Source: Anniella stebbinsi
Taxonomy: Eukaryota > Chordata > Lepidosauria > Squamata > Anniellidae
DNA length: 64,000 bases
Assembly: GCA_029215795.1 (NCBI GenBank)
Contig: JARDYH010000004.1
Span: forward strand, 32,864,001 to 32,928,000
Direction of reading: 5' to 3'
The position numbers and the translations under genes were made by a program. The first letter of the stretch is position 1. Each line of letters begins with the position of its first letter. The notes under the pieces are model-generated. The model saw nothing but the letters and a program-made list of their open reading frames with translations, was not told the origin of the DNA and searched no databases. Below, piece after piece: positions 56,158 through 64,000 of this stretch.

Positions 56158-56310
56158 CGATCCAAAAATTTCCGATTTTTGGATCGGGATCGGACTCGAT
56201 CCGGTCCGGGGGGCCTCCGATTTTGTCCGAACCGGTCCGGGACAAAATTGGAGGTCCCGATCCGGGTCCCGATCCGATCCGGGGGGTCCGTGCACACCCC
56301 TAGAGAAAAT

Positions 56311-56528
56311 GCCTGGCTAAGAAGAAACGTAAAGTCAGGGTGCAACACCCCCAGTCTGCCCAGTTGCAAAATCCCCAGAATGACATTTTAACCAAAGACT
56401 TGGACGAATCACTGCTCCCGTGCTCCCATACAGTACCCCCACAGCGCTCATCATCACCACTTCAAGGTGAGCCAAGCATAAAGCGCACGGCACGGGAGGT
56501 AAAAAAACCCTTAAAGTTCTCCCCTTAG
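56311..56528 (+). pseudogene. Orphaned C-terminal coding segment of gene A
   Basis: Continues the gene A frame after the insertion; the inserted length plus one duplication copy is 1,824 bp, divisible by 3. It encodes 'LAKKKRKVRVQ', a classical SV40-type nuclear localisation motif, then a Ser/Pro/Gln-rich stretch and a second basic patch ('IKRTAREVKKPLKF'), ending in TAG at 56528. Now separated from its start by a stop at 54551. Confidence 0.8.
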
Positions 56529-56544
56529 AATACATGATTTATGT

Positions 56545-56855
56545 TATTGTTAATAATTTGCTGTTAATTATGGTATTTTTTGCTGTTATTTATGTAATTG
56601 TTATGTTATTTGCTGTTAATTATGGTTTTTTTTGCTGTTATTTATGTAATTGTTATGTTATTTGCTGTTAATTATGGTATTTTTTGCTGTTATTTATGTA
56701 ATTGTTATGTTATTTGCTGTTAATTATGGTATTTTTTGCTGTTATTTATGTAATTGTTATGTTATTTGCTGTTAATTATGGTATTTTTTGCTGTTATTTA
56801 TGTAATTGTTATGTTATTTGCTGTTAATTATGGTATTTTTTGCTGTTATTTATGT
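56545..56855. repeat. 52-bp tandem array downstream of gene A
   Basis: Six copies, with 'tggt.ttttt.tgctgttatt' at 56571, 56623, 56675, 56727, 56779 and 56831 (exact 52-bp steps), nearly identical. It lies between the convergent ends of genes A and B. An 'aaataaag' near 57006 could serve as the gene A polyadenylation signal. Confidence 0.9.
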
Positions 56856-57070
56856 TGTATTTAACCATTACAATATAGTTTTCATATCTCACTGTGTGGT
56901 TGGGACTGTGCTTCCTATCTATTATTAAAACAGTTAGGCATCCCTCCTTAATACTGCACCAACCTGAAAATGCTAAGGAAAACCAAAACAATGTTTTAGT
57001 AACAAAAATAAAGATTTAGTTTTTTAAACAAATATTATTTTCAACTATTTACAATATTATTTTCAACTAT

Positions 57071-58820
57071 TTACAATTTATTGAGGATACGGTCTAGCTT
57101 GTCCTCAATGGAGGACATGCGATTCTGCATGCCTCCAACGGCTTCCTCAAGCCTCTCCAGCCGCTCCTGAGTGGGAACTGCATGGGATGGTAAGAAAAAA
57201 AAAGTGTTTAAAATCATATAATATAACCAACAGAAAAACAGTTCAAGATGTACCACTCAATGACATTGGCTATTCAATGCGATTCAATTTACAGGAATGT
57301 AAATATAGTTTTTCATTTTTTAATTAAAAATTTAAACCATTAGTCCTGTACTGTACAATAGGGTGACCACATAAAATCCAGGTCGGTTAAACTGTTGTGA
57401 TGAAGAGGGGATTTCACCAGGAACTAATTGCATACAAATGACACTGGCTGAAATTCCCTTTTCTCTACAACTGTTACAGATACAGGAGCCCTGACCTGGA
57501 TTTTATATGCTCAATGTACTCTACATTATACAAAGCAATGGAACTTCTATTACCTGCTGGAGACACAGCAGCAGGTGAGACAGGTGGGGGTGCATTCTCC
57601 TCTTCCTCCTCTTCCTGCACCTCCTCCTCCACCTCCTCCGCAGACGGCGATGGCGATGGACTGAGTATCCCTTCAAAATTGGAAAAAAAATGTTATTTTA
57701 AGTTTCTATCATGGTGTTCCCCGCCTCGATCCGTTGGGAGAGTCTATTAATTAATAAATAAATACATATATCATTACAATTATTAATATTAATAATATTA
57801 TTAAAGTACGCTGGGCAAAAATAGTATTCCTAATTAATCTGGCTTGCATTTAACTTACGTGCCCTTCTGCGGAGGGTCATCCGAGGAGGAGAAGGAGGAG
57901 AAGGAGGAGGAGGAGAAGTCCCCCCAACCTCCTCCACTTCGGGAGACGGAGCCGCCTCTTCCGCCCTCCTGTTTTGGGCTAAGAAAAAGAGGGAAGGGAA
58001 AAAGGGAAATAACATTAAAATGTGGAAGGGTCCCTGAAGGGCATCTAGTCCCACCCCAAGATGAATGCTGGAATCCACCTTAAAGCCTCATTGTGTCAGG
58101 GGTCATAGTTTTTGGGGCTTCCCCCCCCCCAACCTGCACATCCACCAGAGAATACACAATGAGCAGTGGGCAGAATCACCAGCACACAGGGCTCCTGAAG
58201 GGCATCTAGTCCCACCCCACCCAAGATGTATGCTGGAATCCACCTTAAAGCCTCATTGTGTCAGGGGTCATAGTTTTTGGGGCTTCCCCCCCCCCAACCT
58301 GCACATCCACCAGAGAATACACAATGAGCAGTGGGCAGAATCACCAGCACACAGGGCTCCTGAAGGGCATCTAGTCCCACCCCACCCAAGATGTATGCTG
58401 GAATCCACCTTAAAGCCTCATTGTGTCAGGGGTCATAGTTTTTGGGGCTTCCCCCCCCCAACCTGCACATCCACCAGAGCACTCACCTGCGGTCAGCCTC
58501 TCCTCAGGGGTTGGTCTCCCCGCCTTCCGCCACAGCTCGCGGAATTCCACGAAGTAGGGTGGACGCTGTCGGAAGGGGGGATGCTCCCCATGGGCACTAA
58601 TGGCCCGGAAAAAAGCCGCTTTCACATACTTGAACTTCGTCCTGCACTGCAGGGCAGTGCGGACGAAGTTTTGCTGGCGCAGAGCAGCAGCCGCCCTCCT
58701 AAACAGCCTCATAGTCGGGAGGCTGCTGCTCCTGACAATCCTTCCAACGAGGGAGGATTGGAGGAGGAAGGCCAATAATATGCGGACCTCCGCATCCCCC
58801 CAATACCTCCCTCTAGGCAT
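57071..58820 (-). CDS. Gene B: second SANT/Myb-domain protein, four exons
   Basis: Predicted exons (minus strand): 58820-58487, 57978-57859, 57670-57554, 57177-57071. Together they give 678 bp including TAA, or 225 residues. All junctions are GT-AG with matching phase 1 (donors GTGAGT, GTAAGT, GTAATA), and no exon has an internal stop. Residues about 5-105 form a SANT/trihelix-like domain ('YWGDAEVRILLAFLLQSSLV', 'RTALQCRTKFKYVKAAFF', 'YFVEFRELW'). A Pro- and Glu-rich middle contains 'LRRRAR'. A C-terminal coiled coil follows ('ERLERLEEAVGGMQ', 'SSIEDKLDRILNKL'), typical of oligomerising Harbinger accessory proteins. It converges on gene A and shares no obvious sequence with it beyond the fold. 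The exact function is inferred. Confidence 0.82.
57359..57513. mobile_element. Foldback MITE family A in gene B intron 3
   Basis: 'tagggtgaccacataaaatc' to 'gatttta.atgctca'. It contains 'tgatgaagaggggatttcac' and 'ggaactaattgcatacaaat', shared with the 9310 copy. It lies wholly inside the intron (57553-57178), so gene B splicing could tolerate it. Confidence 0.65.
58030..58480. repeat. 165-bp tandem repeat in gene B intron 1
   Basis: Three copies: 'atgctggaatccaccttaaa' recurs at 58065, 58230 and 58395. Each carries a C-run and 'aacctgcacatccaccagag'. The exon 1 donor lies just past the last copy (58486-58481). Near-identical units mean recent expansion. Confidence 0.85.
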
Positions 58821-58960
58821 CTTGAAGGATTGTGAGGAAGTCTAGGCCTCACTTCCGGTTTGCGATGTTTCCGCGGACCGGTTTAGCGGTTGCGCGCATG
58901 CGCGCGGAACCGTCAAACCACCATTCCCGAACAGCGCGTAAGTGATTAAACACTGTCGCG
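58821..58960 (-). promoter_or_regulatory. CpG-rich TATA-less promoter of gene B
   Basis: Directly upstream of the ATG at 58820. 'cacttccggtt' (58850) is a consensus-like ETS site, and 'tgcgcgcatgcgcgcg' (58891-58906) contains the palindromic NRF1 core GCGCATGCGC. No TATA box. ETS plus NRF1 is typical of broadly and germline-active vertebrate promoters; activity here is inferred. Confidence 0.6.
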
Positions 58961-58989
58961 TTTATTCGGAGCAGTGGGAAAGTTACCAG

Positions 58990-59575
58990 ATGTGTTTTGG
59001 GTGTCCTGAACTGAAAACTTGAGAATGTTAGTGACTAATTGTACTATGTTATTCTCAAAAAAACAACCCTGTGAGGTAGGCATGGATGGGCTGTGGTCCT
59101 GTTACTTGCCCTTCTGCAATGTTCACTGTACTGCATATGTGTGTTGGGTTACCTGAAGTCTTATTGTCTAGGAATACTACTATCAACATTGTTTGAAAGT
59201 TGTAGGAACATATTTTATTTAGGATAAGCATTTTTAAAATAAGCACTTTTTAATATGGCAACAACAATTTTGGGTGTCCTGAATGTACCTTTGGGTGTCC
59301 TGAACTGAAAACCTGAGAATGTTAGTGACTATATTGTACTATGTTATTCTCAAAAAAACAACCCTGTGAGGTAGGCATGGATGGGCTGTGGTCCTGTTAC
59401 TTGCCCTTCTGCAATGTTCACTGTACTGCATATGTGTGTTGGGTTACCTGAAGTCTTATTGTCTAGGAATACTACTATCAACATTGTTTGAAAGTTGTAG
59501 GAACATATTTTATTTAGGATAAGCATTTTTAAAATAAGCACTTTTTAATATGGCAACAACAATATGGCAATATGG
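58990..59575. repeat. 295-bp tandem duplication
   Basis: Two nearly identical units: 'gggtgtcctgaactgaaaac' at 58998 and 59293, 'gtgaggtaggcatggatggg' at 59071 and 59366, and 'taagcactttttaatatggc' at both ends. Each contains a MIR-like 'caaccctgtgaggtagg' segment. Non-coding, between gene B and the transposase. Confidence 0.9.
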
Positions 59576-60365
59576 CAACAACAATTTCAGCATAGAAAAT
59601 AAAATTAACAGCATTTACAACAGCATTTAATTTGACATTGAAAGAAACATAGTTGAAAGTCACATTATTATGAACATACATCTCATAACAATATCTAATT
59701 ACTAACAGCAATGTAAAAGAAAAATCAGCAAAGAAAATAAAATTAACAGCATTTGCAACAGCATTGCATTACACATTGAAAGAAACATACGTTACTTTGA
59801 AGTCACTGAACATCTCAAAACAGCAATGTAAAAGCGAAATCAACATAGAAAATAAAATTCACATATTCTAAAGGGATTGTCTATAAGTAGTCTCATTTCC
59901 TAATGCAGCTTCTTCTTGATGAAAAAAGAATAAACACAGTCAGTGCTGCCTGGAGCGGGACTTGGCTTTTGCTTGAAGAATGGAATGAATGATCCAGAAA
60001 AAGGAAGCGGTTGCCTTCTGGTCTGGTCACATCACAGAGGTTCCACACGACACCGTCTTTGATCCCCTGCAGTTCTCTCTATGCTATGTTCTAAGGGAAA
60101 TTTAGAGATGGATTGTTTTAGCATAGGATGTAATAACAATATCCCACCCTCTACACATTCATTCATTCATTCATTCTCAGGCCATGAAGCCTTTATGCGG
60201 AAACTTTCCTTATTTGTTTATGCACTTTCCTTATTGGTTTATGCTTCTAGCAGGTCTTGACACATGCTTCCTTCCTGTGACTTGCTGAAATAGAGTAAAT
60301 AGAGTAAAGTTAGGGAAAACATGGCTTACACAAGTTTGGCACAGGGGTTTGGCACTGAACACTCA
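59576..60365. other. Spacer downstream of the transposase gene
   Basis: Three decayed copies of a segment with 'agcatagaaaataaaattaa' (59590, 59729, 59844) and an (ATTC)n run at 60156-60175. No reading frame of note. It would hold the transposase 3' end; no convincing minus-strand AATAAA close to the stop was seen. Confidence 0.5.
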
Positions 60366-60370
60366 CCTCC

Positions 60371-61825
60371 CTAGGGGTTCTGCCCACGCAGAGACCAAAG
60401 CATGCCTCTTAAGGCATCTCTGACCTTTTCCCCAGCAGCCTTTTCTTGAATTTCCTCATGCCCCATTGGCAGCGGGGCACCCAGGGTTGCCAGTTCAATT
60501 TGCCTTGCTTCGTGGAGATCCAATGCAACATCATGTCCTTGACTTTCACAAATGTTGTGTAGAATGACACAGGCAGATATCACAGAAATGACGTTTTCTT
60601 CAGCGAGTTCTATCCTGGACGACAGGCATCTCCACCGTGCTTTTAACCTTCCAAAGGCACATTCAACAACATTCCTCGTCCGTGACAGACAGTGGTTGAA
60701 ATGTTGCTTTTGCTGGTCCAGGGCTCCGCCGTAAGGTTTCATCAGCCACTTCCGAATGGGGTAAGCGGAATCAGCCACCACCAGTGGAGGAATCTGCACG
60801 TCATTAACAGTAATGGTAGGGTTCCCTGGGATGAAGACACCAGCTTCCATGGCCTCAAAGAACGCAGAGTTCCTGAAGACATGGGCATCGTGATTTCTCC
60901 CACTCCAACCTATTTCCACATCCATGAATCGCCCACGGTGGTCCACTGTGCCTTGAAGGAGCATGGAAAAAAAGCGTTTCCGGTTTATGTAGTCAGGGCC
61001 TTGCCTAGGAGGACAGGCAATTTCAATGTGACATCCATCTGTGGCTGCAACACAATGAAAGAAGCCCAGTTTGGAAAATCCACTCATGATCTGAGAGAGA
61101 AAACATAAATAATGGAAAATAAATCATTACTGCTTCATCGGCTGGCATGCTTGAGATACAATGATCAAGTTCCATTTGGCCACCTATATAACAGCCTAGC
61201 CCATCTTTTCCTATCCCAAATAATAAAAAACAAGACTCACCTCTGGAACATTGCCAAGGCAAACTGTTTTTCTCAGAAGCGCATGCTCCATGGCTAGGCA
61301 GACCTCCACAACGATCATGGCTGCCGTTGTTCTACCGATCCCAAATTGCTGAGCCACCACCCGGTAACCACCAGGATTTGCTAGCCTCCATATACAGATG
61401 GCCACGCGCTTCACCATTGGAATGGCTTCCCTCATGTTCGTATTGCGACGTTCTAGAAATGGCCGAAGATGGTCTGCAATCTGGAAAAGGGTTGCTCTGG
61501 TCATCCTAAAGTTCTCTAGCCACTGCTCATCACCCCAGAGGGCTAGAACATCGTTTTCCCACCAGTCACGACTCCTGGGGAAGCACCACCATCTTCGTGG
61601 TCTCTGTTTTTTCATCAAAGGAACATATAATAAATTCTCTTGGAGTCTATCTTGTTGGAGTCTTAAAAGATAAGAGTTGTTCTCTTGGAGCCTTCTCATG
61701 ATGATTCGTCTTCTTCTTCTTCTCCGTTGAATCGTTCTCCTTAGGCAAGTCAATGTAACGTGCATATTTGCGATCAGAAGTTGAATCGCATAAATGAGGG
61801 AACGAGAAATCGAGGTAGGAGCCAT
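60371..61825 (-). CDS. PIF/Harbinger transposase, two exons, apparently intact
   Basis: The nuclease that would cut and reinsert Harbinger-2, acting in the nucleus with the SANT proteins. Exon 1 is 61825-61241 and exon 2 is 61090-60371, with donor GTGAGT, acceptor 'tctctctcag' and phase 0, giving 434 residues. I chose the ATG at 61825 over an upstream TTG. Residues 34-48 are very basic. A helix-turn-helix-like segment lies near 147-170 ('GGYRVVAQQFGIGRTTAAMI'). The DDE domain has Asp213 ('AATDGCHIEI'), Asp302 ('VVADSAYPIRKWL') and Glu338 ('VVECAFGRLKARW'), with 35 residues between the last two, and the conserved 'CVILHNICESQG' end. No stops or frameshifts. It is a homologue of the domesticated HARBI1 family, but is transposon-borne. 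Confidence 0.92.
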
Positions 61826-61892
61826 CTCGCCTTCTCTTCCCGTCCAGCTCAAAATGGCGTTTCAGTAAGAGAAAAGGGGAACCAAACTTGCT

Positions 61893-62527
61893 TCTCTGGT
61901 GTCGCCTAGGTAAATGAACTCAACGGTCGACGAAACTCAGATCACGTGCTTGTATGCATATGCTCGCGCGCGAAGGTGCGCGTAACCTGAAGGCATTTTT
62001 TTCCCCCCGCTCAGCTCTGCCCTCTCCCCCCCTCCCATCTCGTTGCCAGGTAACCCGAAATTACGTAGGCAGGCAGGTACATTCCTGTGGGTGGAGTACA
62101 GGAAGGGAGGGCTGGGAAAGGGGTTGGCTCTGATCACGTGCTTGTATGCATATGCACGCGCGCGAAGGTGCGCGTAACCTGAAGGCATTTTTTTTCCCCC
62201 GCTCAGCTCTGCCCTCTCCCCCCCTCCCATCTCGTTGCCAGGCAACCCGAAATTACGTAGGCAGGCAGGTACATTCCTGTGGGTGGAGTACAGGAAGGGA
62301 GGGCTGGGAAAGGGGTTGGCTTTAGGCAAAAAGCGAATTAAAATGTCTGTTTCCTCCTCCCGAAGCCCCGCATGTGAACAATTAAAACGCGCGTCGGAGA
62401 AAAGCGATAATGCGCTTCAACGCCTCTCGCTGCCTCCCGTGCAGAGGGATGAGGCGTAAATGCGCCTCCGCGATAGTGCGCATAATACCACAAACGGGCG
62501 CAAAAGCGCATCCTTGTGGAGGGGGCC
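61893..62527 (-). repeat. Right terminal inverted repeat of Harbinger-2
   Basis: Inverted counterpart of 50419-50855, lengthened by an internal 192-bp tandem duplication (61940-62131 and 62132-62323). Subtracting it leaves about 443 bp, close to the left repeat. The inner part lies just upstream of the transposase ATG and includes 'accgttgagttcattta' on the minus strand, as upstream of gene A. Confidence 0.75.
61940..62323. repeat. 192-bp tandem duplication in the right TIR
   Basis: 'gatcacgtgcttgtatgcat' starts at 61940 and 62132, and both units run through 'aacctgaaggcattttttt' and 'tacgtaggcaggcaggtaca'. It duplicates the TATA-like 'atgcatacaag' and an E-box 'cacgtg', so the transposase has two promoter copies. 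Confidence 0.85.
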
Positions 62528-64000
62528 GGACTATGCCTCTAACAAACCAGCAGTCACACAGCATTCTACTCTGCTTTATTTTCAGACAGTTTGGCCGGAG
62601 TCATGACAGTCTACATAAAGGTCATCCTGGGATCCTTGTTCTCCAGCCCCCCCTCTGTCCTGTCCCCCTCTGTCCTGTACTCTGTGGAAAGGGAAAGCAT
62701 GGTAAGGGAATGAGACATCGTCAGAAAATACCATAGTCGTCTGCCTGGAAAATTGAGTAGCCAGTTCCCCACCAACAATTCGGCTAGCCCATTTTCCCTC
62801 TAAATGGTAGTGGAAGGTATCCTAAGAATCGGTACATGAGAGGGATGGGGCGGGGCCATGTCGCATGCAAATTTCAGAAGGGGAATTCACTATGCATAAA
62901 CCACATTTGCATTATTCATGAGTCCCTCTCTGATGAGGGGACTGAGAGCTCAGTGGAAATGGCTTTGTTTAAATAAAACTTAGGTTTGTTTGGGCAGCAG
63001 AGTCTGTGGGATGCAGTATATCAACTTTGAAATAGACAGGGCTGAAAAGATCTCCCTCAGAAAGGAGTTCCAGTTTTGATGTTGGTGGGACCTGGAGAAG
63101 AAGACATCTATACATGAGAGAGAGGGAGAGGGAGGGGGAGAGAGAGCATTTCTACATTACAGAAAATTGCATTGTTTACCCGGGGCTTTTGTGCTTCCTG
63201 GTTTGAATTGAATGCTTCCCTTCCATTCAGTTTCATTGAGTTCTATTGAGACAGCACCATCTAGTGATGGAAGATCCTGCTGTTTCCCAGCTATTACCAC
63301 TTTAAAAATTGTTCTTTTTATCCCAGGATTTCCAGAGGATTCTGCAGGAGATGTCCTAGTTGCTGATTACATCATGAAATCGACTCAAAAACTTCTGTGA
63401 GTGGCCAATCACAAGCATGCAACAAATCGCTAGTTTAGAGAAGCCCAGAGAGAATCCCCCATACAAATCACAGAACTAATCACAGTATGCAGTTCTGCCC
63501 CAAGTAAGATATAAACTTGCTACTTGTATTCTGGCAACTGAATCCAAAGGCAAGAATGGTAACCGAAGTCAGCATAATCAGGTATGAGCTGAAGTCCACA
63601 CCCCTGAAAGGACCCCATTGAGATTCCCCTTCCTGCCCTCCATCTTGTTGCTGCCTGTTCACTTGACCACTCCATGTATACAAGCAGTGACGAGTGTGTA
63701 GAGATGGAGCCATATGCTCTCTGGATGGTTGTGAAGATTTAGCCCAGAAGGAAAGAGCAAGCAAATGGGCAGTGGTGAGGAGGAGTGGGGGCATTTTGCT
63801 AAGGACCCTTCAAAACCTGGAGATAGCACTGGTCAAAAGTAGTGGGAGATCTGACACATGTTGAGATAACTGGGGCCAATTTATCATTTTTTAAAAAAAT
63901 TGATGGTGTTGGATCCAGAATTAATCACACTGAGACCCATTGAAATCAGTGGGCTGTGCACTAGTCTTGACGCATTTGTCCCATTGAATTCACTGGATCT
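62528..64000. other. Right flank, no gene recognised
   Basis: Contains a (GA)n-rich run at 63115-63150 and repeat-like text near 63900 ('ccattgaaatcagtgggctg') related to 31568-31653 ('agtcctatgcacactcaact'). Open frames are short and have no family match. Confidence 0.45.

Larger units (their letters stand above)
54487..56302. mobile_element. hAT-like non-autonomous element inserted in gene A
   Basis: 1,816 bp. Ends TAGGGATGTGCAC and GTGCACACCCCTA are inverted repeats, with the perfect 8-bp duplication GAGAAAAT on both sides (54479-54486 and 56303-56310), the hallmark of hAT elements. Subterminal regions are packed with 'gatccg'/'cggatc' motifs. The interior is a GC-rich palindromic satellite array (54742-55910) and a perfect hairpin near the right end. 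Open frames are Gly/Ala/Arg/Pro-rich products of GC content; no transposase. The end family is the same as at 14195. Confidence 0.88.
50419..62527. mobile_element. Harbinger-2: 12.1-kb three-gene PIF/Harbinger transposon
   Basis: The ends GGCCTCCTCCACACGG and CCTTGTGGAGGGGGCC are inverted repeats, flanked by GGA on each side (50416-50418 and 62528-62530), a 3-bp duplication like that of Harbinger-1. It encodes a SANT protein on the plus strand (gene A, from 50900), a second SANT protein on the minus strand (gene B, 58820-57071) and a Harbinger DDE transposase on the minus strand (61825-60371). Known PIF/Harbinger elements usually carry one transposase and one Myb/SANT gene, so two SANT genes are unusual. 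Gene B and the transposase appear intact; gene A is broken by a hAT-like insertion. The interior has many short tandem arrays. Confidence 0.92.

Noticed and set aside
55547..56245. 232-residue Arg/Pro/Gly-rich open frame on the minus strand
   Set aside because: Produced by the GC-rich palindromic satellite of the hAT-like element, repeated with the units; not a gene.
58065..58778. 237-residue protein with 55-residue repeats on the plus strand
   Set aside because: Made of the 165-bp intron repeats plus the antisense of gene B exon 1. The spliced minus-strand gene explains the region better.
61937..62329. 130-residue duplicated protein on the minus strand
   Set aside because: Caused by the 192-bp duplication in the right terminal repeat, in promoter sequence upstream of the transposase start.

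Overview
This window is vertebrate, non-coding, repeat-dense DNA, most likely from a squamate reptile (lizard or snake). The evidence is many degraded CR1/L2-type LINE tails, a MIR-like SINE, numerous short foldback DNA-transposon derivatives, A/T-rich microsatellites and two large PIF/Harbinger transposons with SANT/Myb genes. No host gene, rRNA, tRNA or CRISPR array was recognised. The squamate assignment is inferred from repeat style, not from a database match.

Layout. 1-34.3 kb is intergenic DNA holding LINE fragments, at least six foldback/MITE families, microsatellites and one clean solo retroviral LTR (25214-25841, 4-bp target duplication). 34323-40630 is a 6.3-kb PIF/Harbinger element (Harbinger-1) flanked by the 3-bp duplication AGT. 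It carries a transposase gene with one stop and one frameshift, and a frameshifted SANT-domain gene. It splits an older LINE. 40.6-50.4 kb is again intergenic, with a second LTR-like block and miniature elements whose ends match the two Harbinger families.

50419-62527 is the centrepiece: a 12.1-kb PIF/Harbinger element (Harbinger-2) flanked by GGA, with terminal inverted repeats of about 440 bp that include the promoters of its outer genes. It carries three genes where the superfamily normally has two. Gene A (+) is a SANT protein with five tandem copies of one phase-1/1 exon. Gene B (-) is an apparently intact four-exon SANT protein with its own CpG-rich promoter. The third gene (-) is an apparently intact two-exon transposase with its D-D-E triad. 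Gene A has been broken by a 1.8-kb hAT-like insertion (54487-56302, 8-bp duplication GAGAAAAT) that carries five palindromic GC-rich satellite units of about 245 bp; removing it and one duplication copy restores the frame.

By analogy with known PIF/Harbinger elements, the SANT proteins should bind the element ends and bring the transposase to DNA in the nucleus, while the transposase cuts. The miniature elements nearby would be their dependent passengers. Exon boundaries are read from splice signals and reading phase only; no transcript evidence was available.
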